Source of the DNA: Chloroflexota bacterium
GTDB taxonomy: Bacteria > Chloroflexota > UBA6077 > JACCZL01
Assembly (NCBI GenBank): GCA_020850535.1
Contig: JADZEM010000013.1
Location: forward strand, 1 to 64,000
Direction: 5' to 3'
DNA: 64,000 bases
Within the stretch, counting starts at the first letter, position 1, and each line of letters starts with the position of its first letter. This document shows, piece by piece, positions 24,514-33,350 of this stretch. The notes under the pieces are model-generated. The model was not told the origin of the DNA. It worked only from the letters and a program-made list of their open reading frames with translations, and made no database searches. A program made the translations under genes and the position numbers.

Positions 24514-25166
24514 CGGATGCCCTCCTGCTGCTCCCGTCTCATCATGAGAGTGTAGACGGAAGCAGCAGCGTGGCACCTGATCGGCCGCTGCGACAGCAGG
24601 GAGCGAGCAGTCGGGGGTTGATGACGATTGATTCTTTCCTGTGGTAAAGGCCCTCACCCCCCGACCGCTGCGCGGCGCAAATATCGACTGCGTCGACATC
24701 CCTCTCCCTGTGCGCGGGCGAGGGGGAGACACACGAGACAGTGATTCTCCCCCTCGCCCGCGCACAGGGAGAGGGGGTCGGGGGGTGAGGGCCTCCAGCC
24801 TGGAGCACGGAACACGTGGTTAATCCGTCAGTCCTCATCAAGCCCCGACGACGCTGCACGACGCTGGCTACGACAGCATGCTTTGTGATCTGGGCGCTTA
24901 GCTTGCCCGGCGCAGCGCGATCATCCCATCGTCCATGCCGTGCTCGGCGTCGGCGTCGAGGTCTGCGCCGACGCCAGCGTGGAACCGCGTCACCAGCTCC
25001 TGCAGCAGCTCGGCGGTGCGGGCCAGATCCTCGGCCTGCTTCGCCACCGCGCCCTGCTCCTGACGGATGGAGTTGCTGACGAGCCAGACGCCGCCGCCCA
25101 GGAGGGCGGCAAGCGCCAGAAAGATGCTGCTCGCGGCGATGCTGATAGTCGATTGCTTCACGGCCA
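24514..25166. other. Intergenic region with palindromic repeat and a possible small membrane-protein gene
   Basis: The main feature is the palindromic element at 24649-24793. A small minus-strand reading frame (24898-25167) occupies the distal part. Nothing else is recognised. Confidence 0.45.
24649..24793. repeat. Palindromic repeat element (GGCCCTCACC family)
   Basis: Perfect 18-bp terminal inverted repeats GGCCCTCACCCCCCGACC enclose a long inner palindrome built on CCCTCTCCCTGTGCGCGGGC. A close relative is embedded in frame in the acylase gene at 9524-9687. It is non-coding here. Confidence 0.9.
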
Positions 25167-25167
25167 T
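24898..25167 (-). CDS. Small single-pass membrane protein, unknown
   Basis: The 89-residue frame begins MAVKQSTISIAASSIFLALA, continues the hydrophobic segment to about residue 30 (LLGGGVWLVSN), and then carries a polar, probably coiled-coil helix (IRQEQGAVAKQAEDLARTAELL) ending in an Asp/Met-rich tail. An upstream Met at 25218 would add 17 residues. No good ribosome-binding site is seen and no family is recognised, so this is tentative. Confidence 0.4.
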   Translation of the reverse strand: MAVKQSTISIAASSIFLALAALLGGGVWLVSNSIRQEQGAVAKQAEDLARTAELLQELVTRFHAGVGADLDADAEHGMDDGMIALRRAS

Positions 25168-25412
25168 ACTGGTCGCTGCGCCCCCTGCCTTGTTCGGCGA
25201 CGGATTGGAGGCGTACACAGCCCCCGCGGCCCTGCAGGGCGGCCGCGCTGCTGGAGCTGCGCGGCCGCCACCGTTCCCCTACACGAACGCCGTGTACGAT
25301 GCTCCCCCGAGCAGAACAGCGACGCAACAACGTGAGGATTATCTGGACTTGCGCGCACACTTGCAAAGATTCAGGCCGAAGCTCGCCCTCCCCGTCGCGT
25401 TTATGGCGTCGG

Positions 25413-26318
25413 CTACGGCTGGCCGGTCTCCCCGCCGTCCGAGCGCGGTGACAGCGACTGCAGCCGCGCCGCCGTCGCGCCGGCATCGACCGGCAAGGCG
25501 ATGCCGGTGATCCACCGGGCCGCGTCGCTGACCAGGAAGGCGGCGGCCTGGGCCACGTCCCAGGCCGTCCCCTCGACCTGTAACAGCGTCCCCATGCGCC
25601 GGGCGTCGCGCAATTCGGGCGTCATCCCGCGCGAGGCGACCATCGGCGTGTAGACCGTCCCCGGGCAGATGCAGTTCACCCGGATGCCCTGCAGCGCGTG
25701 GTGGGCCGCCATGCTGCGGGTCAGCCCGATGACCGCTGTCTTGGAGGTCGGGTAGAGCAGGCTCGGGTGGCCGCCCAGCAGCCCCGATACCGACGACAGG
25801 TTGACGATGGCCCCGCCACCGGCCTCGATCATCGGCGGGATCGCGTACTTGGCCATCATCACCATCGACGTGACGTTGACCCGCATCGCGCGGTCGAAGG
25901 CGTCAGGATCGACCTCGACGGCGTTCCCGGGCGGTCCCGTGACGCCGACGTTGTTGACCAGGATGTTGACCGCGCCGTAGGTCTCCAGCGCCACGTCCAC
26001 GACGTGCTTGCAGGATGCGGTGCTCGCCACGTCCGCCTCGACGATGATCGCCTCGCCGCCATCCTGCTCGACGATGTCGAGGGTGGCCTCGGCCCAATCC
26101 CGGCGCTCGTCTACCAGCACGACCTTCGCGCCTTCGCGGGCCAGCATGATGGCCGTCGCCCGGCCGTTCCCGACGACGGGGCCATCCGGGCCGGCCGTCC
26201 GTGAGCCAGCTCCGGTCACGATGGCGACCTTGCCGGCCAGCCGCTGGGCCTGGGGCATCCCTGGGTCGCCGGTCAGGGGCTGCCGGCGAGCGTTGCGTGC
26301 AGACTCCGGCGTGGACAT
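25413..26318 (-). CDS. Short-chain dehydrogenase/reductase (SDR)
   Basis: The 301-residue product has the classical SDR layout. The cofactor-binding TGxxxGxG motif appears as TGAGSRTAG...VVGNGRATA with an insertion of about 12 residues. NNVGVTG follows, then catalytic Ser in NLSSVSG and Tyr-Lys in YPTSK. It likely oxidises or reduces an alcohol/ketone substrate with NAD(P). GGAGG precedes the ATG by 10 bases. The widened glycine-rich loop is unusual but seen in some SDR subgroups. Confidence 0.85.
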   Translation of the reverse strand: MSTPESARNARRQPLTGDPGMPQAQRLAGKVAIVTGAGSRTAGPDGPVVGNGRATAIMLAREGAKVVLVDERRDWAEATLDIVEQDGGEAIIVEADVASTASCKHVVDVALETYGAVNILVNNVGVTGPPGNAVEVDPDAFDRAMRVNVTSMVMMAKYAIPPMIEAGGGAIVNLSSVSGLLGGHPSLLYPTSKTAVIGLTRSMAAHHALQGIRVNCICPGTVYTPMVASRGMTPELRDARRMGTLLQVEGTAWDVAQAAAFLVSDAARWITGIALPVDAGATAARLQSLSPRSDGGETGQP

Positions 26319-26547
26319 GGCTTCGACACCTCCGTTGTGTCATCGTGAGCGCGGGGGCGGCTGTGTAACATGTCGCCTCCTTCGCAGCGTCTCAGAAGGG
26401 TACCGTGTCGCCGCGCGGTGCGTGCGCGGGCCGGCGGCCCCGCCTGAGCCGAACATGGTGATCCGCCGCGCCCGTTCGCACTGGTGTCCGGTCCCTCGAG
26501 TGGTCGGAAAACGTTAAGACACCGAATGGCAGTCGTAGAGCAGTGTC

Positions 26548-29500
26548 ATGCGGTCGCCGCTGACCTGCTGCGTATCCAGAGTGCGAGGTTCGGCCAGGGC
26601 CATGACAGCGGCGGCGCTGCGGTCAGTCGTGGGGGCGTATTGTGTGCTGTCGGGCACGCTCCTGCTCGTTGCTCCGCACCGGCTCGTCGTGCAGCCGTCG
26701 ATACTGCTGGAGGCCGGCCGGCCAGCCTGGGGACTGGCGTTCCTGCTGGTCGGCGTGATCCTGCTGGTCGAGAGCGTGTTGCCGCCGCCGCGCTGGGTCC
26801 GGCTGCTGGCGCAGGCCGGTGGGAGCGCCCTGCTCGGGTTGATCGTGGTGGGGGCTGCTGCTGACGGCCGCTGGATCAGCGTGGTTGGACACGCCACCAT
26901 CGGCCTGGCGCTTGCGTGCGGCCGGATGCGGGCGCCCGGATTCACCTTGATGATTGTGGCCAGTGGCGTCTTTGTCCATGGGCTGCTGCTGCTCCTGTTT
27001 CCGCTGACGACGATCGCCCGTCTGCCGTCGATGCCCGCCGCAGGCGGGGCCGGAGCGCTGGGCGTCGGGCTGTGCTTCACGCTTGGGAGCAGCCTGCTCT
27101 TGCTGATGACCAGGGTCCGCGCGCCGCGCGCTCTCGACCTGGTGGCGCGTCTGGTGTTGGTGCTGGCCTGTCTGGCAGCCATCGTGTTCCAGTTGCGGAT
27201 CGGCGCCTGGGCGAACACGCTGATCTACGTGGCGGTGATCGTCGTGCTGACCCCGCCGAGGGTCGGGCATGACATCGTGAGTCGTGTGGAGCTCTCGTCA
27301 TTGCGGGCGCGGATCGGGGCTGGCCTGGCGCTGGCCGCCGCCGTACCCTTGATCCTGGTGGTCTCGGCGATCTCTGACCGGGACGAGCGCGCCAGTATCG
27401 AGCACGAGCTGGCCGAGCAGCGGAGCACGGCGCTGCTGACAGCCCGCGACCTGAGCAGCCGCCTCCAGGTCTACCGCGACATCGCGAATGGGCGGGCCTG
27501 GGGGCCGGCGCTGCTGGCCCGCCCGATCCTGGAGCAGCAGTCCGTCGTCTGGAATCTTCGCCGGGATCACCCCGGCCTCCAGACGCTCGCGACGTATGAC
27601 GCGGGCGGCAATCCGATCGCCCGTGCGGACGATCTTCCGCTGCTGCCGCTCGACCCGAGCCTGCTGGCACGGGCGCTGGTCGCCTCAGAAGCGTTCGTGG
27701 AGGCGCAGGCCGAGCCCGGCGCGAACCGTGGCTCCCTCAAGATCGTCGCTCCGTGCCGCAACGTGGCAGGCGTCGTGGTGGGCGTGATCGTGCTGGGCGT
27801 GCAGCCGACCTGGATCGGCGATGCACTGACCCCCCACCCTCGGCGGATGGCGTACCACCCGTCGCTCGTCGACAGTGCCGGGCGCATCCTGGCTGAGGGC
27901 GCCCCGCCCGTGACGGTCCGCGATCCGTCGTGGTTCGAGGGGGGAGCGGCGCTCGCCTTGCGACATGGTGTGCTCGATGGCGCGCAGCTTGTAACGGATC
28001 GGGATGTGCCGTGGCTGATCGGCTATGCGGCCGTCCCCGGCACCTCGTGGGGCGTCGTCGTCGAGCAGCCCCTGGCGATGGCACTGGAGGACGCGCGCGA
28101 GCGGCGCGATCTCGCGTTCTTTCTGCTCCTGGGCGCGGCGCTCACCTCCGGGGTGATTGGCGTCTTCGCGGCCAACCGGCTGACGGCTCCGCTGGCGGTG
28201 CTGGGCGCTGCCGTCTCTCGGCTGGCCCTGGGAGACCGCTCAGCGCCGCTGCCGCGCTCCTCCGTCGCCGAGTTGGCCCGGCTTGGCGGCGCGTTCGGAG
28301 CCATGCGCGAGACGCTGGCAGCCCAGACCGTCGAGCGCGAGCGTGCCGAGGCTGCGCTCAGCGCCAGCATCGCGGAGGCGCGCGAGCTGGCCCAGGTGGC
28401 CAGCAATACCGACAACGCGGTGCTGATCCTGGATGCGAACCTTCATGTCAGGTGGGTCAACGCCAGCTTCACCCGCATGACCGGCTACACCCTGGAAGAG
28501 GTCCAGGGCCGGCGTCCAGGTTCCGTCTTGAGCGGCCCCAACACCGATCCCGAGGCGATTGCCGAGATGCGGCGGGCGGTGGCGCGGGGCGAGTCCTTCA
28601 CGATGGAGGTGCTCAACTACCGCAAGGACGGCCGCCCATACTGGAACCGTATCGCGGCGCAGCCGGTCCGCGACGACACCGGGGCGCTGGTCGGCTACAC
28701 CACCATCGAGATGGACGTGACCGAGCAGCGCCGGGCCCAGGCCATCGAGCGGGACCGGTACGAGATCCTTGAAGCCATCGCGCGGCACCGCCCGGTTGAG
28801 GATGTGCTGCGGCTCATCGTGCAGCTGATCGAGCGGCAGATGCCGGGCCGGCTCGGCTCGATCCTCCTGCTGAGGGACAACCACCTGTACCAGGGCTCCG
28901 GGCCGAGTTTGCCCATCCCGTATGTCCAGGCAATCGAAGGCATCCAGATCGGCCCCAATGTCGGCTCGTGTGGGACGGCTGTCTACCTTGGCGAGCCCGT
29001 GATTTCCGACGACATCAGCACCTGCCCGCTGTGGGAAGGCTACCGCGAGTATGCCCTGGCATACGGCTTGCGAGCGTGCTGGTCACTGCCGATCCTCTCG
29101 AGTACTCACGGCGTCCTGGGGGCGTTTGGCATCTACAGCCTCGCGCCGGCCGTGCCGGACGCGGCAGACCTCGAAATGGTCGAGGGTTTTGCCAACATGG
29201 CGACGATTGCCATTGAGAGCGGCCTGATGCTGACCGAGATGGCGCGCCGGCGCCAGGAGGCCGAGGCTGCCAACCGCGCCAAGAGCGAGTTCCTGGCTAC
29301 CATGAGCCATGAGATCCGGACGCCGCTCAACGGCGTCATCGGCATGAGCAGCCTGCTGCTTGGAACCCCGCTTGGCGAGGAGCAGCACGAGTACGCCGAG
29401 ATGATCCGGTCGAGCGCAGACGCGCTGCTGACCATCGTCAACGACATCCTGGACTTCTCCAAGATCGAGGCTGGCAAGCTCTCGTTGGAGGAGACAGACT

Positions 29501-30975
29501 GCAACGTCCAGCAGGTGTGTGAGGACGTGGCCGACCTCCTGGCTGAGCGCGCCCAGCGGGCCGGCATCGAGCTGTTGACCGTGGTCGATCCGCAGGTGCC
29601 GGCTGACCTGCTGGGTGACCCGGCTCGCCTGCGCCAGATCGTGCTGAACCTGGTGGCGAACGCCGTCAAGTTCACCACGCACGGGCAGGTGGTCACCCGC
29701 GTGCAGGCCGAACGCTTCGAGGCCGAGCGCGTGCTCGTCCGCGTCGAGGTTCAGGACAGCGGCATCGGCATGTCCGAGGATACGCTCAGGACGTTGTTCG
29801 CCGCGTTCACCCAGGCTGACAGCTCCACCACGCGCAAGTACGGCGGGACCGGGCTGGGGCTGGCGATCTGCAAGCGGCTGGTGCAGCTCATGGGCGGCGA
29901 GATCGGCGTGACGAGCCGAGAGGGGCAGGGCAGCCTCTTCTGGTTCACCGTCTCGCTGGCGCGGCGTCAGGCGCCGGTCTCGGATGCCGCCGTGCCTGAC
30001 CTCGCCGGCCGCCGCGTGCTCGTGGTAGACGACCATGTGATTCGACGACAGGTGCTCCAGCAGCAGCTCGGCGCGTACGGCCTGCGGGTGACCACGGCCG
30101 GCAGCAGCTTCGCCGGCCTGGATCAGATCAGAATGGCCGCCAGGACCGGCCGTCCGTTCGACTGCGTGCTGATCGACCTGCAGTTGCAGGCCGTGGACGG
30201 GCTGGCGTTCGCCCGGGCGATTCGTGCCGACGCTGCCATCGCCGAGACGCGGCTGGCGCTCATGACGCCGCTCGGGCCGTCCCTGGACCGCGACCGGCTG
30301 GCGCCGCTTGCGTTTGTTGGGGTGCTGGGCCGGCCGATCCGCCCGTCAAGCCTCCTGCGCCTGCTCGAGGATGCGCTCTGCCAGGCGCCCCAACCGGCGG
30401 CGACCCCCGTGTCAGCACCGGCACCGGCTTCCACAGTTATCCCTGTAGCTGAAGCATCTTCACCCTCCTTTGACGTGTTGGGCACACAGGCCGCGCTTCG
30501 TCGTATCCTGGTAGCCGAGGACAACGCCGTCAACCAGCGGGTTGCTGTGCGACTGCTGGAGCGGCTCGGGTACCAGGTGGATATCGCGGCGAATGGCAGG
30601 GAAGCCGTGGACGCGGTCAGGCAGCGGCCCTATCTCGCCGTGCTGATGGATTGCCAGATGCCAGAGATGGATGGCTACGAGGCGACCCGAACGATTCGTG
30701 CCCTGGAGCGGGAGCTGCCGGCGCGGACCGTGGGCGCGGCGGCTGGTGGCGCGGCGGCGGATAGCTGCCCGCGCGTGCCCGTCATCGCCCTGACGGCCAA
30801 CGCGCTCTCCGACGACCGCGAGCTCTGTCTCGCGGCCGGCATGGATGACTACCTGGCGAAGCCCGTGCGGCCCGATGTGCTGGCAGCGATGCTCGAACGG
30901 TGGGTGCAGCGAGCATCCGACGCTGAGCCGCCCGCGTACGACGTGGAGTCTGCACAGATGTGGGTAGCCGGGTGA
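26548..30975 (+). CDS. Hybrid sensor histidine kinase (membrane, dCache-like, HAMP, PAS, GAF, HisKA, HATPase, two REC)
   Basis: The 1475-residue product is a large membrane-bound hybrid kinase. It has several N-terminal hydrophobic segments (to ~250), an extracytoplasmic sensor region (~270-520), a HAMP-like region, a PAS (~610-740, [17 protein letters not shown]), and a GAF (~750-900). HisKA follows with His921 in [10 protein letters not shown], then HATPase with N-box LVANAVKFT and G-boxes DSGIGM and [10 protein letters not shown]. Two receiver domains end the protein: REC1 with Asp1210 but Arg in place of the conserved Lys (GRPIRP), and REC2 intact with Asp1368 and AKPV. It overlaps the next gene by ~16 bases. 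Confidence 0.9.
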   Translation: MRSPLTCCVSRVRGSARAMTAAALRSVVGAYCVLSGTLLLVAPHRLVVQPSILLEAGRPAWGLAFLLVGVILLVESVLPPPRWVRLLAQAGGSALLGLIVVGAAADGRWISVVGHATIGLALACGRMRAPGFTLMIVASGVFVHGLLLLLFPLTTIARLPSMPAAGGAGALGVGLCFTLGSSLLLLMTRVRAPRALDLVARLVLVLACLAAIVFQLRIGAWANTLIYVAVIVVLTPPRVGHDIVSRVELSSLRARIGAGLALAAAVPLILVVSAISDRDERASIEHELAEQRSTALLTARDLSSRLQVYRDIANGRAWGPALLARPILEQQSVVWNLRRDHPGLQTLATYDAGGNPIARADDLPLLPLDPSLLARALVASEAFVEAQAEPGANRGSLKIVAPCRNVAGVVVGVIVLGVQPTWIGDALTPHPRRMAYHPSLVDSAGRILAEGAPPVTVRDPSWFEGGAALALRHGVLDGAQLVTDRDVPWLIGYAAVPGTSWGVVVEQPLAMALEDARERRDLAFFLLLGAALTSGVIGVFAANRLTAPLAVLGAAVSRLALGDRSAPLPRSSVAELARLGGAFGAMRETLAAQTVERERAEAALSASIAEARELAQVASNTDNAVLILDANLHVRWVNASFTRMTGYTLEEVQGRRPGSVLSGPNTDPEAIAEMRRAVARGESFTMEVLNYRKDGRPYWNRIAAQPVRDDTGALVGYTTIEMDVTEQRRAQAIERDRYEILEAIARHRPVEDVLRLIVQLIERQMPGRLGSILLLRDNHLYQGSGPSLPIPYVQAIEGIQIGPNVGSCGTAVYLGEPVISDDISTCPLWEGYREYALAYGLRACWSLPILSSTHGVLGAFGIYSLAPAVPDAADLEMVEGFANMATIAIESGLMLTEMARRRQEAEAANRAKSEFLATMSHEIRTPLNGVIGMSSLLLGTPLGEEQHEYAEMIRSSADALLTIVNDILDFSKIEAGKLSLEETDCNVQQVCEDVADLLAERAQRAGIELLTVVDPQVPADLLGDPARLRQIVLNLVANAVKFTTHGQVVTRVQAERFEAERVLVRVEVQDSGIGMSEDTLRTLFAAFTQADSSTTRKYGGTGLGLAICKRLVQLMGGEIGVTSREGQGSLFWFTVSLARRQAPVSDAAVPDLAGRRVLVVDDHVIRRQVLQQQLGAYGLRVTTAGSSFAGLDQIRMAARTGRPFDCVLIDLQLQAVDGLAFARAIRADAAIAETRLALMTPLGPSLDRDRLAPLAFVGVLGRPIRPSSLLRLLEDALCQAPQPAATPVSAPAPASTVIPVAEASSPSFDVLGTQAALRRILVAEDNAVNQRVAVRLLERLGYQVDIAANGREAVDAVRQRPYLAVLMDCQMPEMDGYEATRTIRALERELPARTVGAAAGGAAADSCPRVPVIALTANALSDDRELCLAAGMDDYLAKPVRPDVLAAMLERWVQRASDAEPPAYDVESAQMWVAG

Positions 30976-32009
30976 AGGTGCTCATCGCCGAGGACGACGC
31001 CGTCTCCCGCCTGACGCTCCGCCGGGCCGTCGAGCAGCTGGGGCATGAGGTGCTTGTCGCCACGGATGGTGCGGACGCCTGGGAGCTGTATCGCCAGCAC
31101 GACGTTGACGTGATCGTCAGCGACTGGCTGATGCCCGGCATGGACGGGATCGACCTCTGCAAGCGAGTCCGCGCGACGCAGCGCGAGACCTACACCTACT
31201 TCATGCTGCTGACCTCGCTCGAAGGCAAGCATCACTTCCGCCAGGGCATGCAGGCCGGCGCAGACGACTACCTCACCAAGCCGCTGGACCGTGAAGAGCT
31301 GCATGTGCGGCTCCAGGTGGCCGAGCGGGTCACCTCGCTGCACCACCAGCTGGCTGAGAAGACCCGTGAGCTGGAGCGGGCCAACTACGCCCTCGCGGAG
31401 AGCGCTCGCCGCGATCCGCTGACCGGCCTGGGCAATCGGCTCCAGTTGCGGGAAGACCTGTACCGGCTTCAGCGTTGGCTCGAACGGTACGGGCGCGGCT
31501 TCGGCGTCGCCCTGTGCGACGTGGACCGCTTCAAGCTCTACAACGACCGCTACGGCCACGTCGCCGGCGACGACGTGCTCCAGGCGATCAGCCAGGCCGT
31601 GGCCGCCACCATCCGCTCAGGCGACATGGCCTACCGGTATGGCGGTGAAGAGCTGCTGATCATCATGCCGGAGCAGTCTCCCGAGACCAGCGTCATCGCC
31701 ATGCAGCGGGTCCGCGAAGCGGTGGAGCAACTGGCGATCCCCCATGCGGCCAACCGCCCGTACGGCGTGGTGACCATCAGCATCGGGCTGGTGGCCATCG
31801 GGCAGGGCGAGCAGTTGCCGTGGGACGTGGTGCTGAATCAGGCCGACACCGCCCTCTACCGCGCGAAGGCCGAGGGGCGGAATCGGGTGGCGCTCGGAGC
31901 CGCCGAGACGCTGGGGCTCGCCCCGAACCCCAACGTGCGGGTGGGCCAGTTCCCGCATAACCGCCAGCCTGACAACGGTGCGCCCGACGAGGCCTCGTCC
32001 GCCTCCTGA
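30960..32009 (+). CDS. Response regulator with diguanylate cyclase (REC-GGDEF)
   Basis: The 349-residue product has an N-terminal REC domain (LIAEDD, phospho-acceptor Asp55 in VSDWLMPG, Lys107 in YLTKPL), a short coiled linker, and a GGDEF domain whose active site is GGEEL (residues 228-232). An RSGD inhibitory I-site sits 5 residues before it, so product feedback by c-di-GMP is expected. It would make c-di-GMP on phosphorylation, most likely by the hybrid kinase encoded just upstream. GTG 30960 overlaps the kinase gene; GTG 30972 in a GTGA overlap is equally plausible. Confidence 0.9.
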   Translation: MGSRVKVLIAEDDAVSRLTLRRAVEQLGHEVLVATDGADAWELYRQHDVDVIVSDWLMPGMDGIDLCKRVRATQRETYTYFMLLTSLEGKHHFRQGMQAGADDYLTKPLDREELHVRLQVAERVTSLHHQLAEKTRELERANYALAESARRDPLTGLGNRLQLREDLYRLQRWLERYGRGFGVALCDVDRFKLYNDRYGHVAGDDVLQAISQAVAATIRSGDMAYRYGGEELLIIMPEQSPETSVIAMQRVREAVEQLAIPHAANRPYGVVTISIGLVAIGQGEQLPWDVVLNQADTALYRAKAEGRNRVALGAAETLGLAPNPNVRVGQFPHNRQPDNGAPDEASSAS

Positions 32010-32062
32010 CGCGGCGACCCGGAGTGGCTCACGCCGGAGTGGCCCGCGCTCGGTGGGGTGCG

Positions 32063-33202
32063 TCAGCCGGCTGTCGTGAACCGCGCCGCGCTGCAGGCGT
32101 CGATGTCCAGGCCCGTCTGTCCGGTCAGGATCAGGTCCGCCACGGCTTTGCCCATCCCTGGCGCAAACAGGATGCCCTTCGTGCCGGCGCCTGTGGCGAC
32201 GTAGGCGCCGTCCCAGCCGGGGACCGGCCCCACCACCGGCAGATCGTCTGGTGCGATGGGGCGCAGGCAGGCCGTCTGCCGCACCAGCGTGGCGTTGGCG
32301 ATCTCGGGCATCAGCCGGACGGCCGGCTCGTAGAGGGTCTGGTAGCCCCAGGCGCTGATCTCTCGGTCGAAGCCGGCCCGCTGCTGGGTTGAGGCCAGCC
32401 AGACCTGCCCGCCGGGCCGGGCGAACAGCGAGATCTCCGGGGTGACCACGTCGAACGGCAGGGGCGCGCCGGCGAGCTGCATCCGGACGATCTCCCCCTT
32501 GAGTGGCGAGATCGGCAAGGGCAGGCCGAACCACGCTTCGGCAGCGCCGGACCACGGACCCATCGCCATCACCACCGCGTCACAGGCCAGGATGGACCCG
32601 TTGACCTGCACGCCGGCGACCCGCCGGCTGTCCTGCACGAGGCCGGTCACGTCTCCCGAGACCAGTGTTGCGCCGAGCTTCTGGGCCGCCTCGGCCAGGG
32701 CCAGGGTGAAGCCCTGGCTCTCGACCACCCCGTTCCCGTGGCTCAGGAGCGCGCCGGCGAATGCGCCGGTCAGGCGCGGCTCACGCTGTCGAAGCTCGGC
32801 GGCATCAACCCAGCGGGCGCTGAAGCCCTCCGCCGCGTCGAAGCCGGCGGCCAGGGCCTGGATGCCTGGGACGGCGACCTCGTCCACGGCGACGTGGGCC
32901 ATCGAGATGACCGTGTCGTGCAGGCGCTGGCTGCTGAGGCGTGCCAGCTCCGGCCACAGCTCGCGGTGCAGCCGGTAGGATGCCATCGCCAGGGCGGCCA
33001 GCGGCTCGGGGATGCCGTGGAGCGGGTTCACGCCCCCGGCTGACCAGCCGGACGCCCCGTTGCCGATGCCCTCGCGCTCGACGAGCGTGACGCGCGTGCC
33101 GGCGCGGCTGAGGTAGTAGGCTGTGGCGGCCCCCACCGCGCCCGCCCCAACGACGACGACATGCCGATCCCCGGGCTGGCCTGCGTGTGCGCCTGCGCTC
33201 AT
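32063..33202 (-). CDS. FAD-dependent D-amino-acid-oxidase-family protein (DAO)
   Basis: The 379-residue product has an N-terminal Rossmann motif VVVVGAGAVGAATAYYLSRAG followed by VTLVERE and the GNGASGWSAGGVN loop, matching the DAO superfamily (glycine/sarcosine oxidase and dehydrogenase types). A C-terminal LRPIAPDDLPVVGPV motif fits the FAD-binding end of these enzymes. It oxidises the amine side of an amino or N-methyl amino acid; the specific substrate is not evident. GGGAG lies 7 bases upstream of the ATG. Confidence 0.88.
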   Translation of the reverse strand: MSAGAHAGQPGDRHVVVVGAGAVGAATAYYLSRAGTRVTLVEREGIGNGASGWSAGGVNPLHGIPEPLAALAMASYRLHRELWPELARLSSQRLHDTVISMAHVAVDEVAVPGIQALAAGFDAAEGFSARWVDAAELRQREPRLTGAFAGALLSHGNGVVESQGFTLALAEAAQKLGATLVSGDVTGLVQDSRRVAGVQVNGSILACDAVVMAMGPWSGAAEAWFGLPLPISPLKGEIVRMQLAGAPLPFDVVTPEISLFARPGGQVWLASTQQRAGFDREISAWGYQTLYEPAVRLMPEIANATLVRQTACLRPIAPDDLPVVGPVPGWDGAYVATGAGTKGILFAPGMGKAVADLILTGQTGLDIDACSAARFTTAG

Positions 33203-33350
33203 ACGGTGACTCCCTCACGTCGTTGTGGCCGTCCTGCTGAACTTTTGCATATCCGCCGAGTTTCCGACAGGATGCGCCATCCCGCTGCGAGTACAATGAG
33301 GCCCGGTTCGTCTCACAAGCTGCGAGACGGGCTGTCGGAAGGCGGGTGGC

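Noticed and set aside
24797-24830. Palindromic AACACGTGGTT resembling a parS site
   Set aside because: The flanks do not match the parS consensus.
30430-30445. DnaA-box-like CCACAGTTATCCCTGT in the kinase gene
   Set aside because: It is isolated, split and inside a reading frame.
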